Numbered from the stretch's first letter, positions 22,601 to 36,083 are shown. The stretch is 64,000 nt of DNA from Welwitschia mirabilis (GCA_051453625.1 JBOZIK010000001.1:176778017-176842016); one strand, 5' to 3'. Numbers and translations are program-made. Notes: generated from the sequence alone by a model not told the origin.

Positions 22601-24107
22601 AAAATAATCAATTCCATAGAGATTTCATAGTTTACATTACTATCTCCTTATTGCATGCTCTATTATGTCTCTTTTCTTCATCTCTCCCTTGTGCATTTTA
22701 TCTAGATCTTGAAAATAAAGGCCATCTTTATGTTGTTCACTAGACTTTTCTTATAGCAAAGTAGTAAAGAGATTAGCCCAATTCTATAATGTTTCTTATT
22801 ATTTTTACATGTAAGTTTGTTTATTCTTCTTATATATTGTCCTAAAACATAAATAGGACCTTGTTTAAATAAGATGCTCTTATTATTTTTCCCTAGAAAT
22901 AACCTTGAAATTAAGGCTGATAACCTTGTTTTAGTTTTCTTACATTTTGTGTTAACTTCTTATTCTTCTTTATTTGGCTTTTTATTTGTATTTTTTAGGT
23001 TTTAGTATAGTTTTTAGTAAATCATTTTATAGAAGAAACACTTTAGTATTAGATATATTTAACACAAGAAACATGAAATAGTATTGTCTTCTAGGAATGT
23101 TACAAGATCTTATGACTAAGTAATACTGGCTATAGGCTTCTCTTTTCTTAGAAAATGTATAAGCCATTACAAGCATTTACCTTTATAGGTATTTAAACTA
23201 GGTTGTAAACGTTTCCATTAACTATGTAAATTTTTTCCTTGATAAGCTTTCTTCTAAATCAAAATAATGGAAGAAATGATGATCATCTTTTGCTAGTAGG
23301 CTTATTAGTGAGGATAACAAAAAAGAAAAAAAAATTCAAAAGATATGTAAAGGGCATATTCAACAAAAAAGTTATATATGTAATATATAGGAAAAAAATG
23401 GTAATCATTTATTATTAATAGGGTAATAGTATTTTTAAAAGTTAAGAAAAGGTTATCTTTCCATACATCTTACTAAAAATACAAAAGAACAAAGGAGACT
23501 TTAACAAAAATAGACCATTAGAATGCTCTTTAAGCATATACATAGCTTGCTCTAGCACAACATAGCCAAAGCCATATATAGACTAGATGTATTATAGTAG
23601 CATTAGTACTAAATAAAAAAAAAGAAATTTATCAGTATAGGTAGTTCCAAAATAGTAATATGAATCGACTAGTTGTATTTTACATGCTATATCTCTACCA
23701 AATGTAAGCCTCCCCAAATATCTTATGTCTTATCATTTTTTTCCCCAAAAGATTGACATGCATTTTTAGACTTTACAAACATAAAAGTAGTAGCAAAATG
23801 GATTATACTTGGATGTCATATTGTAGGTATGTTCCTGCTAATTATTCATATAAATCATATATAATAATTTATAGATTTTTAAATAAGTAATATCAATCTA
23901 AATAATGTTGTCTTCTGATGTCATTTATTATGGAGTCTTATGAGTATAAAGAGGGAGTAAATTTCTTTATTAATTATGCTTGTGGATATTCCTATTCCTC
24001 TCATTTCATATGTTATTCATGTAGAAACTGACAAAATGGAAGTGGTTAAATGGCATTTGAAACTATAAGAAAGTGCCTTATTATTTATGAAATTAACCAA
24101 CTATGCA

Positions 24108-24207
24108 NNNNNNNNNNNNNNNNNNNNNNNNNNNNNNNNNNNNNNNNNNNNNNNNNNNNNNNNNNNNNNNNNNNNNNNNNNNNNNNNNNNNNNNNNNNNN
24201 NNNNNNN
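24108..24207. other. Assembly gap, 100 N, with duplicated flanks
   Basis: The 27 bases at 24081-24107 recur exactly at 24208-24234. Confidence 0.98.
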
Positions 24208-24239
24208 TTATTTATGAAATTAACCAACTATGCATAACA

Positions 24240-25700
24240 TGAGTTCCTCATGGTGAAAGTAGACAAGAAAATATTCATTAAGATGTGTATTTCAAGGAAG
24301 TGAAAATAGATATTAACTAAATGATTGACATGCTAAATGATGCATTCACAAATAGATAAAATCAAAATGACATAAATGAAAAATAATTATCCAAGATCAA
24401 AATGTGCAAAGAAAGAAGAAAGAAATGTTATATTTTCAAGAGATTCTTTTAAAAGCTAAGGAGCCAATATATGAAGGATGTCCTAAAAAGTATACAAAGT
24501 GTTTTATATTATTTGGATTATATAATATAAAAGTAAAACATGGTTCAACAAATGCTAGTTTTTTAGAGGTATTAGATATTTTGAAATGGTTGCATTCAAA
24601 AGGCAATATGCTACTAAAGAATGTGCATTCTACTGAGAAGATGATAAATGCCTTGGAAATGGACTATGAAATGATACATTCATACCTAAATGATTGCATA
24701 TTATATTAGGAGGACCATGTAAATAAATCCAAGTGTTCTACTTGTGGGGAATTAAAATGAAAAAGGGAAGGAACATAAGTAGTAAAAACATATTATGATA
24801 TTTTCCTTCACCCTAAGACTGAAGAGGATTTATAGCTAACGTTTATTGCATATTGAATTTAGATTAATATAAGAGTTACATGTGCTTTATAAACATGGTC
24901 CATAATAGTTAGTTATAACATTATTATTATAATTCTAGCACTCCAACGATTGCTAATATTTTGAAATGGCATTACAATGTTGCAAGTCAAGATAACACGA
25001 TAAGACACCTTATTCATTCTTCTAGTTGGAGAAACATTAATAATAGATAGCTTAATTTGAATACTAACTCAAGAAATATAAGGTTGGATCTTGTAATAGA
25101 TGGTTTTAATTCATCCACAAGTATGAATAATAGATATACATGTTGGCAGTGTTCATATGATATATAAATTATCACCATTGATATGCATAAGAAAAGAATT
25201 TTATTTACTAAGACATAGAAAACTATGCAATCTTTGATATCTAAACTTATATAGTTATGAGAAATTGGTTTATAAATCTTTGACTTTCATATAGGAGAAA
25301 AATTTACCATGAAATTCATTTTAATGTAGAATATTTATGACTTTCTAGAAAATGCATATTTTTCTAGTTGTAAGACTAGAGGGTATTATTCTTGCACTAT
25401 TTGTGGAGAAGATGCATTTGTAGAGTATATTTCATTAATTAAAAAATAGTTTACATGGGGCATAAAAGATTTTTATCTAGGAATCATACATTTAGAAAGT
25501 AGAAAAACTAATTTAATGGTATGATGAAAGTTGATAACAATCTAAATTATTTAAGTAATATTCAAATTTTAAGAAAGGTAGAAAGAATAACATATGATAA
25601 GAACTTAAGAAATAAAAGAAAGTGTATAGGTACAGATGATGATTTCAGAGATATTCTTGGATAGATAAGAAAGAGGATACTTTATGATATTTCATATTAA
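24240..25700 (+). pseudogene. CACTA tnp2 transposase relic, N-terminal and core (copy 1)
   Basis: The open frame 24404-24709 carries KAKEPIYEGCPKKYTK, then a GNMLLKNVHSTEKMINALE block and YLNDCILY, the standard start of plant tnp2 transposases (usual forms PLYEGC and NDCMLY). Past a stop, KCSTCGELK matches the CxxCG motif. Further on RLDLVIDGFNSSTSMNNRY matches the RLGLATDGFNPFG core signature. SCTICGEDAFVEY matches the later C-x-x-C motif. Several stops and frameshifts are present. The protein would bind the element ends and cut them. Confidence 0.93.
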
Positions 25701-25759
25701 AAGATGAGATGACACATTTATATCTTATTCATATCTAATGTTATTAGATAACAATATTT

Positions 25760-26700
25760 TATTGGACTACCTTATTACTTTCATGTGTCTTTATAGGATA
25801 TGCACATCCGCCATAATTTAGACATGATGCACGTTAAGAAGAATATATAATTAAACTTGCTTTTAATAGTTTTGAATATTAAAGATAAATAAAAACAAAA
25901 GAAAGTCATTTGTAGATGTTAAAGCTAAAAAAACCCTTATGGACATAAATAAAATAAAAGAAGACAACGTGGTTATCTTTGGCAAAATATATTCTCATAC
26001 AAAATGAGAAGTACATATTTTGTTACACATTGCATGACATGAAGGTTTCTATTAGATTTTCTTCAAATTGGAAATACCCTATATTTTTGAAAGATCTTAA
26101 TCCTAAAGGATTAAATTCACATGATTATCATGCTCTCATAGAGCATCTATTGCTAGCATTTTTGAAAAATGCTTTAGTTGATCCAAAAACCTTACATCTT
26201 ATTATTTGTCAACTTTGTTTATTCTTCAAAGTTTTATACTTAAAGTTGGTTGATTTAAATTTTTTAAATTTGATGCAAGAAAAACTTTTACACACATTAT
26301 GCATATTTGAAAATACATTTTATATTTTTTTTTATAATCATAAAACATTTTGTAGTTCATCTAGATATATAGTTGTGATGTTGTAAGCCTATTAAACACA
26401 AATGGATCTATTCATTTGAAAGGTAAACTAGGTGTAATGTAAAAAGTGATGAATGTAAATTTGTAATTTATTTTATGATTAAGTATTAAGATATTACTTA
26501 TTAAGTAACTTAGAATTATGAATAATTTAAAGGAATATGTTAAAAATGGTGCTAAACCTAAAGTTTTCATTGTGGAAGTATATGTTCTTGATGAGGCTAT
26601 CATGTTATGTATGGAGTATATTCCTGTTTTTCTAAATTTTATACTTTTTGAAGAATAATGTTGAGATGGATGTTGATGAGGAATCATTAAAGGAAGGAAA
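25760..26700 (+). pseudogene. CACTA transposase C-terminal (DUF4218-type) relic (copy 1)
   Basis: The open frame 25979-26386 (135 codons) contains LNPKGLNSHDYHALIEHLL and LIICQLCLFFKVLYLK, matching the LKSHDCHVLLQ and ELCLFFK blocks of the DUF4218 region. After two stops, NNLKEYVKNGAKPKVFIVE, VYVLDEAIMLCMEYI at 26519-26640 match the usual GYVRN-ARPEGSIAE-Y segment. It continues the transposase frame above. The antisense frame at 26412-26687 is a shadow. Confidence 0.93.
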
Positions 26701-27196
26701 TCATACTACGTAAATCACATGGAGTATGATTAGTACTATAAGTGGGTTTTTCTTTCTTATGATGGAATAGATAAATAGATTACATAAGTAATTTTTAAAA
26801 AACTATTATTTATTCAAAATAATTAATTTAAAAATTATTTTGAAAAAATTGCATGCCTTTAAATAGAAGTTATAATAAGGAGTATATATCAAACAAATAT
26901 GATGAGAAGGAAAAGAAATGTTTAGCCAATAGAGACATTGATTTCATGTCGTGGTTGTAAAAGAAGGTAAGATACATTAAATAAGCATTTGAATGTTTTA
27001 TTATATTCTAGATATCATCTTATACATTTTTTATTTTTTATTTTTTTGGATTCATGATCACTTGCATGGCTAATTTTAAATGGAGAAGAAGTGTAATAAT
27101 ACAATTATGAAGGTACTTATTCAAGAGTCTTATTTCTTAGAAAAATCATATAATAATTATTATGTTAGAGGATGGGTATTTATAATAAGGGCTTTC
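26700..27196 (+). pseudogene. Region between DUF4218 and DUF4216 of CACTA copy 1
   Basis: Strongly decayed but collinear with CACTA copy 2 on the minus strand. Shared landmarks are the TTGTAAAAGAAGGTAAGATACAT-like block near 26955-26980, the CTTGCATGGCTAATTTTA block near 27060 and the TAATTATTATGTTAGAGGATG block near 27152-27172. Homology stops at about 27196, where LTR sequence begins, so the DUF4216 part seen in copy 2 is cut off here. Confidence 0.75.
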
Positions 27197-27560
27197 TCAA
27201 AGATATGAAAAGTATGATGAGAAGGTAGTCCTATTTATAGTAGGATGTGAGGGTATTAGAAGACTCAAGAATATGAAGAGAAACCTTTATGAGATGGAGG
27301 TGGTGAAGGTAATGAGGGTTTCATAATGCTTCATCATTACTTTGCTTAGCCACTCGGTGATAATAATTCCTCATAATAAATATAAATTATTTATTTATTC
27401 TACCACATGCAATTATTACAATAAGGAATTAAAATGATCAATTACAACAAAGAGATGCATTAAGAAAATTAAAATGATGATCTATGCATGGACACAATTA
27501 CAACGTTTAGAGCAAGTATAAAGGATGCTAATTACAAGTAAGTAATTCTACTCTATTATT
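27197..27560 (-). repeat. Gypsy A/B-family LTR fragment inside CACTA copy 1
   Basis: On the minus strand this contains TATAAATAGG (27230-27239), CATATTCTTGAGTC, TGAAACCCTCATTA and GTGGCTAAGCAA in the same order as LTR A at 34180-34310. It is a partial LTR, apparently an insertion remnant within the CACTA sequence. Confidence 0.7.
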
Positions 27561-27599
27561 GCATTGTGAAATTAGTCATCAAACTAAGTTATATTGGTG

Positions 27600-28030
27600 T
27601 TATAGCAAAAGTGATCTATATTAATGGCTACAAACATCACTAAAACATTTTTATGATAGTTTTTAGGTATCTTTATAGTTTACATCATTAATACTTTATG
27701 ATAGTTATTAGCCATCATAAAAACTGTCATAAAACAAAAAGGTTATGATAGCTAAATACCATTATAAATAAAAAAAATTATGATGGCTAAAAAATGTCCT
27801 AAAAGAAAATTAATAATGATTTTGAATCATGATAAAATACGACTTTATAATGGCTAAAAATCATCATAAAATAGAAATGTTATGATTTCTTGCAGTCATC
27901 ATAAAAAGTTAATAATATTAAGTTTATGATGGCTATAAGCCATCTAAAACTCCAATGGTTCTAAGCCATTAAAAAATTATAAATTTATAATGGTTATGAG
28001 CCTTTATAAATTTAAAATTGAAGATTAAAA
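27600..28030. repeat. Palindromic 3' subterminal repeats of CACTA copy 1
   Basis: About ten degenerate copies of a palindromic motif near TTTATGATGGCT-n-AGCCATCATAAA, spaced 40-70 bp apart, for example around 27710, 27775, 27855 and 27930. The dyad and repetition fit subterminal binding sites. They end about 100 bp before the candidate terminal repeat at 28115-28125. Confidence 0.65.
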
Positions 28031-28125
28031 AACATCTATGATATTTATGTGTTTGATACCTATATGAAAATTATAAGTCTAATGGATATAAAACATTAAA
28101 CATAAAACTAAGTCTTCTTCTAGTG

Positions 28126-31100
28126 GCATTAGTACATATAAAGAATTATGTATATTATTACTTGGAAGACATGACAGAACAACTTTTAAAACCATTTTTT
28201 GGTTTCCATATGAAGATCTAAGATACAAAAATGAATTGATAGTCATATAAATAAATTTAATGATAGTAAATTCACAATAATACAAAAATGAACACTCTAT
28301 TTTTCATAGGGAAGAACACACCTAATTACATTTATAAGAAAAATAATGATAATTAATAGAAAGAATTTATCAACTAATGTGTATAGGAAGAATTGAATAA
28401 TAATCATCTCAAACAAATAGTAGATTTCTTTGTCAGTTAATGTAGTAAAAGGAAGAAGAAGAAATGCAATAACCTATGATATGATAATAGCATCATTTAA
28501 GCATACAACACTAATTTTTACTAAAACAAGCTATTTAAGTATAAAAACATAATAATTTTCATTGTTATCTAGTACACAAATCCTTATCATATAGGAATAT
28601 TAGTTTAAAAAACCATTTATTTTGTTAGAAAAATATTTTAGCATTTGTATAGAGCATTAAGTATTTAATTGTTACAATGTCAATTAAACTAGATAAAACC
28701 TAAGGAAGCAAAAAATCATAGGGAAATTACTTATATCTTGAAGATATTTGCCAAGAAATAAATCAAGTGGATAACATATCCTCCTTAGTTAATAAAGTTT
28801 TCTTTAACTAATATTCGTACTCATGATAATATTAGCTGGATAGTATGTCCTAAGTATTTCTTAAATCTGATGATGGTTTGTACTTAGTTAAGTTTTTATT
28901 GTGGTTTTTCTTAGCCTTGTGGGAGGTCAATAATGGAAGTTAAATTAAAACTACTGAAGAATTTACAGTAGTTCATAATAAATAAATTTCTAACATAATG
29001 GTATAATGATGGTTAGCTAAATATTTCTACATAAGTAAGGATGTTATTATTCCCCCGGACAAAGAGTAAGTAGATAAGAACTCTAAATAAAGTTTCCTAG
29101 CATGATTATATAATCATTCCAGTACTTTAAGCCTTTCTCTAATTAGTGAAATGAACTTTTGTCAAGTAAGTTTCTCTCCAATTAGTAAAATGGAAGTTCA
29201 TCAAGTAATTCTTCTATTTGTAAATGAATGCCTACTTTAAGAACATGTTAAGTGAGTTAGTATATTTCCTATATCATCTACTAGAATTTAGAAAAATACT
29301 TTTCAAATAAATATGTAGAATGTGAAGTTCATATATAATATGTAATAATGACTTCAAACTTTATGAAAAAGAACATCTTGATCCACTATTCATAATGGTG
29401 TCCATCAATGTCCTCTTTCTAAATTTTTGTAATTTGTTATCCAATAAATGCATATAGCCTCATATAAGGAGTTATGGAATCAACTGTATAAGCTTCTACT
29501 TTGGTTTTTTTAAAAAGGAGTAATACTTATGATAAGCCCTACCCCTCTTCAATCTTTTCAATAGATATTGATAATAAAAACTGTGTATATTTTATAGTTT
29601 CCATGTTTGAACATTTTTCTTTGGAAAATTCAGTGTTCTAATCCTATCATGTTGAATTACTTTAGTGACCTAACTTTTCTTGAATTAAGTAGGTATCAAA
29701 ATCCTAAAGAAAAGTTTTCTTATATGACCTCTAAGCTAATTCTATGAATCCAATACCATATTTCAAAACTTATAGCCTATGAATTTATATATTTAAAATA
29801 AAAATAATAGGAGCTTTCTAGTTGTGAATTCCTTCAGAATTCTAACTTGTAATAAAATTCACCATCTCCATCTCATGAAGTGATGTCTAGAATTTTTTCA
29901 TACCATAATACTTTCAACAATTATAAATGTAGTCACCTTAGATAGTTATTACATGTAATCATAACAAACATAACTTAGTATGAAATGCTACCATAACTAG
30001 CATGTATCTAGAAAGATAAATGAAATTTAGCACACCTACTATGTGGAGACTTAAAAAATAACCTACATGTATAATACCCCACTTAGGTAAGAAAATGTAT
30101 CATAATGGATTCTTATTTTTTTCTCATACATCTACAACATCATGAATAAGGAACTCATCTAAAATTAGAACACATCCTTAAATAGAAATTCCATTTGTCA
30201 TGTAGTTAATTAATTTAACATGCAATACTTATATCTTGCAAACTTAAGATTTACAAAGATAATATGTTTAAATTCGTAACTAATAATTTAAGTTAGTTAT
30301 AAGTATGTATCACCTCAAAGTAACTTTCTCATAAGGTTACTTTTAAAGTATAACATGGGATAGAAGGTACAAGGGATAGAAGGTTTATCTTCACTTTTTA
30401 ATAGAAATAGCTAATAATAAGCTTCCATTATTGAAAAAATTTACATCTCCATATACTTCTAATACATAGCTGAAAATTAACAGATAAATTAGGGCTTCAA
30501 AAGACACATTATTCAAGAAAAATAGGACAAAAAGTTAAAATAGGAAAAAGTTTTACATTTTAATTAAAAATATTTATTAAAAAAAGAAAATAAAGTATAA
30601 TGTTTTAATAGAATAAATTTCTTTATCTCATTCATATGGTGACGTTTCTCTAACTTTTGTAATAAATATAAGCAAGGAATAAAGAAGACTATTCTTTCAT
30701 CTCTTACACATAACTAGTATCCAGTTCCACTTATACAATGATTAAAAATAGAATTTTCAACACTTTTCCTTATTATTTTGAGATTTAAAATGAAAATTTA
30801 AAAAATAATATGTGTTTCTAATAGAAATATGCATTTATACTGTCGTTTAAAGGTACTCTAATCCACTTTAATTATAAGGTCAACTTGTTATAAATGACAT
30901 CTTGTTTAAGATTAAACCTTAATAGTTTTAGTCAATTTTCAAATGATGATTGGTATTTTTCATACTACCTTATAGTATACTTTTAATTCAAGCTTTTATT
31001 AAAAAAATATTTTTTAATTTTATTTAAATCATTGATTTCACATTTTACTATAGCAGTTAAGCAAGAGATAATTGATATTGTATTAAATAAGTAGCATTTT

Positions 31101-33710
31101 GTTTGTTTTTCATTTAATTATAGTTTTCAAATGACCAAAACATTTTCATTTAAACTTGCTAGAATATATATAATCCATCTCTATAAAATAATAATTAAAT
31201 ATAACTTAGAATGCTCCTTAGCCAAATAAATATGCATATTAAACTCTTTCTTAGCAACCATCCATAACTTAAAGATTAATGATTTGTCACAAAACATAAT
31301 AATCATTATCTGCATAATTTATCATTGTATATCTATAATTATAAAAACATAATATTCATTTGTAACCTATCACTTTCATTAGATATGTTTAAAAAATGAA
31401 AAAATAAAAAAGAAAAGGGATTGTAATAGAAATATCTTTTACTCCTCATGTTCCTATTTGTTCATTTAGTCATAAAAATGAAAATCTTAAAATGCTTATG
31501 CAATAAATCATTACATAACTTATTAACATTTGACATGTAATGGTTGAAATTGTTTAACTCATTGAAAGAGGTGTAAGGACTTGATTTACATTTCTAACTC
31601 ATAATCACAAAGAATGTAGTTTGGTTATATAGTTGTATTAATATACCTTAGGATGTAATGGCAAGCCATCAATCAAAGATTTTTCTACATTAACATCTTG
31701 AGCATCTTAAATGACTTTCAACCCCCTCTCTAGAGATGGGTTAATCATGTCTTGCATTATTATCCCTCAACAGCTATGATTTTTTCCAATGATTGTATTT
31801 TTTAAGTAATTTCCCCTCTTGGATTTATCTAGGTTAATCTTAAGCCTATATAAATTTATCTTATTTCTCACTATTTAATACTTATTTTTCACATGTACAT
31901 GACAATTCTTATCTAACAAAGTAGTCTATTTTATAAGAAATTTATGAGAATTAACCACTATATTTAAGAATAATAATAATTGTGATATATTACAATCTAC
32001 AAATATATGCTATAAGGTCTAATTGTCATAATACTAATTTACTATTACAATATTATCTACATATTTGATTTTCAACCTTTTTGATCAACTTACATAATTA
32101 AGCTAGGATTAAAAAATTAGTTTGGTTTCAAGGAAGTGATACTGAAAAGTTTCTAGAAGAATAACTAATTTTAAAGCACATGATTATTTCATGTCTTCAT
32201 GCTTACAAATACTATTAATAATGCATTCTTAGTTTTCAAAATATTAAAGAGAAAAAATATCACATAAATATGGTTTATGTCATTGAACTATGCTAATTGT
32301 TTAAGATTATACAAGTGGTACATGTGGATTGAAGTATAAACTAATTTATTTAGAAAACATGTTAATGAAATAATTCAAGAAATGAAGAGGAAAAAAGTGC
32401 TCCTTATTACATGAAGCAGTTTTCCATGACATGAATAAAATGACCTGCTTAATCCAAATACAAATAAAGGAATCAATACAATAAGAAGCATGCATTGGCA
32501 AATAACATGATAAAAAAACATGAAAAAATTAATGCTAGAAAGTTATGAATAATCTTTCCTAGTCTTTACAAGTTTAAACAACTCTTACTTTCTTTGAACA
32601 ATAGATCACTTCCTATTGGTAAATCTTTTAGAGAATCAAATATGTCAGAAAAATCACATTTCTTCATTAACCTTCAAAATACAAAATTAATTAATAACAT
32701 CTAAGTTTTATCAATAATGAAAGTATCTCAAAAATGGAATCATTAGAGCTTAGTGAAGTAGAAAGCACAATTATCCTATATTCTACAAGTTGTGTAGGCT
32801 ATAATACACATTACAATATAATCAAAATTACAAAAAGATCATAGTATCTATAGATGTAACTAATAAAAATATTATAAGTTTTAACATCTAAGAAATTTAT
32901 GATAGAACTCCACTATTACTATAAACATATAAACTAACTAATTTAATGATTTTTACAACTCATTTGCAAAAGACTCCCTGTCATACACTAAATGCTTAAC
33001 ATAGTGTCATAAAAAATGTATCGACATGTTCACATTTAAGACTCTTTTGGGATAAAACCCATGAATGAATAATAAGTTATAAATATATCTATTATAAATA
33101 AAATTACCTTCATTGTCTCAATAACTTATTTAGTGACATGTTGAGTAATATGAAATGCCTAAATAATTTTATAAGTGACATAAAATTCTTCTTATACAAG
33201 GGTATCTAGCTATAGTCAGCATCAATACTACACATGAGATGATTTCAAAAGAGCAAATAAACTATCACATAATGATAATAATAGCATTTCAATCTATTTA
33301 TAAAAATTAAATAACTTTCAGACCCTTGTATTTTTCTGGGCTTGGGACTAATATTAGAATGTTAAAAGATAATTCTAATGACAGAGTTACCTACACCTGA
33401 AGATAATATTAATAAAAGTAATTAAAAAAAGAAATTATTAATATTAATGACTCATAGTTTCATAAATAAACAATAGATATTAACATATTAATTTAAATAT
33501 GGCATTATAAATATTAATGAAACATATGAACTAAAATACATTTCATCATTTTCAGACATGCAAAACAATATCCCATATAACTAAGACAAACTATGTTCAA
33601 ACATTGAAAAAATAAATACTTTAGGCTAGGCTATAAACCTTGCTACTCCAACATCTTGAAGAGTCTCTACCCCTCCAGATTTCTTAAACACACTAGTAGA
33701 ATCTTTGTCA
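28126..33710. other. 5.6 kb AT-rich stretch, no gene recognised
   Basis: Both strands were scanned by eye for RT, integrase, gag and transposase landmarks without success. There is a 39 bp imperfect tandem duplication at 29131-29208 and a purine/pyrimidine tract CCCCCGG at 29054. A minus-strand stretch near 31650-31880 has scattered protein-like phrases, such as SLERGLKVI and KSLIDGLPLHP, separated by stops. I cannot name a family for it. Confidence 0.4.
29131..29208. repeat. 39 bp imperfect tandem duplication
   Basis: Two adjacent copies of a unit with TTTCTCT-AATTAGT-AAATG-A and ending TCAAGTAA, differing at several positions. Confidence 0.65.
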
Positions 33711-34294
33711 CATCTATAATTTTAAGATTTATTTCGTAACAACTAAATTAAAATAATTTTATTATTATAGAGTCTATAAGCTAATGTAGTTGTTTGTATT
33801 TATATTCTAGAAAATTTTATGATTAAAAGTTATTCATGTTATATTAGCTATAATATTATTTTGTTGTTGTAATCCTTACTAATTATGATCTTGAATGACA
33901 AAGTTAGTGGTTCTGATGGTTGGGAATTTAATGGATTGCATTAATATTATTTTTAGTTATGAAATTATTACATCATATTTTATACTTAAATCTCCAACTA
34001 ATGTAGATGTTATGTTATGGAGGTGATGTTATATTAAAGATTATGTGTTAAGTCCCTTTTATCTCTATAAAAACTAAGATATTACTTTTATACTTTTATT
34101 ATTGTTGCACCTCCTTAGAATTTATACATGATTAAATGTAATGAAATAGAAAGCATTTTCCTTTAAATATTATTAAAGCACCTAGTGGCTAGGCAAGCCT
34201 TTATAAGATGTTATGAAACCCTCATTATTACTATTGGCTTATGACATGTTCTTTCATATTCTTGAATCCTTTCACTTTACCCATGTCCTCTCAT

Positions 34295-34304
34295 TATAAA
34301 TAGG
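34295..34304 (+). promoter_or_regulatory. TATA box of LTR A
   Basis: TATAAATAGG, matching the plant TATA consensus, about 590 bp into the LTR. It is followed by a pyrimidine-rich leader (TTCTTCCTTCCTC). The equivalent in LTR B starts with C (42552-42561), which weakens it. Confidence 0.7.
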
Positions 34305-34714
34305 ATTCTTCCTTCCTCAAGTAAAGCTTATTTTTTGAAAAGACTTTTCCTTTAAATCTTGAAGCTTACGAAGTATAGGAGATTTGGAAACTTGGAATAT
34401 ATTCAAAGTCCTCAAACGCCATGATCTGATACAAGCATGGTTCTATTCCTTCTTCCTTCCTTGTTGGTCTCTTTTTGTATGCATTCCATTATTATGTTTG
34501 TGGTTTCTATTTTTTTGTGAATCAAATAAAAACATGTGTGATGCTTGATAAAAGTATAATCAATCCTTATTCCAAGTCTCAACTCCTACTATTTTCTATA
34601 CTTGATGTATTTGATAATCTAAATATAAGTTATTCTTGTTATGAGTTGAAACTTCGTTATTATATCATTATCATACTTCTCTTGATGTTGTGATTTATTA
34701 TGAACTTATGGTTG

Positions 34715-35065
34715 TGAGTATTCCATAGATCACTGAATGAGGTAGTGGAAAGTGAGAATCCCACAGATTACCAAATCAGGCAATGGAAATAATAGATTAA
34801 CCATAGATCACTAAATGAGGCAGTGGACTTCACAGATCACTAAATGAGGTAATGAAGTAAGTAAAATGTGAAAATATTATATGAGAACCATAGACCGTTG
34901 AATGAGGAAGTGGGCTTTACAGATTGTCAAATGAGGTAGTGGGCTTTATAGATCACCGAATGAGGTAGTTAAGTGATTAAAATGTGAAAATATTATATTA
35001 GAACCACAAATCACCGAATAAGGTAGTGGACTTTATAGATCACTAAATGAGGTAATAAAGTAATT
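34715..35065. repeat. Minisatellite within LTR A
   Basis: About a dozen degenerate units of 23-28 bp built on GATCACTAAATGAGGTAGTG, some separated by an AAATGTGAAAATATTATATG spacer, which gives a higher-order unit of about 120 bp. Confidence 0.88.
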
Positions 35066-36070
35066 AAAATATGAGAAATTTTATTTTCATTTCATAACCA
35101 TAAGGTTGTTATTCTTGTGATTATACTTGGTCTTGAAGTTCTCACTTTTGTCCTTCCCATCTTCAAATTTAAAAAATCCTTATCTTGTCTTGCCCTACAT
35201 GGACCACATTAGGAGATGTGAAATTTTCATAGTTCTCATTTCATATTCCTCATGTAATAGGTGAAAAATATAAAGTATGATTATTTAATAGGGCATACAG
35301 ATGTGAAGGATTATTATTCCAGTCTTGTTGGAAAATTTTGTAGAATGAACTTATATTTCCTTCATAAATCCTCAACTTTTAGATTTTATATGGCTATGAT
35401 TTAAAGACATTATATTTCCTTTTTGAATAATAATTGATTGGATGTGCATTGATAGTTAAATCCTATTTTTATTATGTGTGTTCTTAACAACTTACTCAAA
35501 TTTTTAGTCTTGATACATTAAGCATCGTATAGTGAATATCTTCCCTTGAAATATATTGTTGCAATGAAATATGAAATTTGATCACTTATTCCTTTATGCA
35601 TGATTGAAAATTATATTAAGAACTTGAACTCTTTAGTAATGTATTTACCTTAATCATACATTAAATGTCAATTTGTGAACATTGTTTCTTGAGTTATTAC
35701 TTAATAAAGTATGGAGTTGATTAATTTATAATTTATGCATCATTGCAATCTTTTCTTAAAAATTTATAGTTTAATTATGAGTATTAACTTTGGAAGTTAT
35801 GCCTTGGTTATAGCATTAATATCCATTTATTATATTTTATTAATAAGAAAGAGTCATGTGTTTTCCTTCTCCTCCTATAATTATTTAAATGCTATCATAA
35901 CTACATAGTTTTAAGGGAATTAAAATTAAGAGTCCTTGCATGCTAAATTTTCTATTAAAATCATGGGTTATTTCATATTTATGCATCTAACAAAGGGAAA
36001 GGATGTGTACTTAACCCTTTGGTATATAAGTAATATTGGTAAATTTAAAGTTATAAAAATGGGCATAATT

Positions 36071-36083
36071 TGATATTAGAGTA
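36071..36083 (+). other. Primer-binding site of element A-B
   Basis: TGATATTAGAGTA just after LTR A differs from the Met tRNA complement TGGTATCAGAGCA by three G-to-A or C-to-T changes. The following ATAGGTTATGATTTTCTAGG leader is typical of plant gypsy elements. Confidence 0.75.

Larger units (their letters stand above)
21022..28125 (+). mobile_element. Probable En/Spm (CACTA) DNA transposon, copy 1
   Basis: The plus strand encodes the decayed tnp2-type transposase of CACTA elements (24240-26700). Candidate termini are CACTAGAAGGAAA at 21022 and, at the other end, TTCTTCTAGTG ending at 28125. Their first nine terminal bases are perfect inverted repeats (CACTAGAAG). Both ends carry subterminal repeats, as CACTA elements do. 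The flanking three bases (TTA and GCA) do not match, so the exact ends are uncertain. The element contains two N gaps and a gypsy LTR fragment at 27197-27560. The family also occurs as copy 2 near the right edge of the window. Confidence 0.7.
33711..36065 (+). repeat. LTR A (5' LTR of element A-B)
   Basis: Collinear with 41702-44346 over its whole length, for example the CTAATGTAGTTGTTTGTATTT block, the AAGCATTTTC block and the CCTTGCATGCTAAATTTT block. The expected TG start reads CA here. It includes a TATA box and a minisatellite. ORF-like stretches such as 34475-34693 are within the LTR and not genes. Confidence 0.9.

Noticed and set aside
26412-26687. 91-codon minus-strand open frame
   Set aside because: Antisense to the CACTA DUF4218 segment read on the plus strand.
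27600-28030. CRISPR-like repeat array
   Set aside because: Repeats are degenerate palindromes at irregular spacing in plant DNA with CACTA transposase nearby; no cas genes.
29040-29075. CCCCCGG pyrimidine tract as a polypurine tract of another minus-strand element
   Set aside because: No LTR pair, RNase H or primer site was found around it.
34475-34693. Plus-strand open frame rich in hydrophobic residues
   Set aside because: It lies wholly within LTR A and is broken in LTR B. AT-rich DNA often gives such membrane-like frames.
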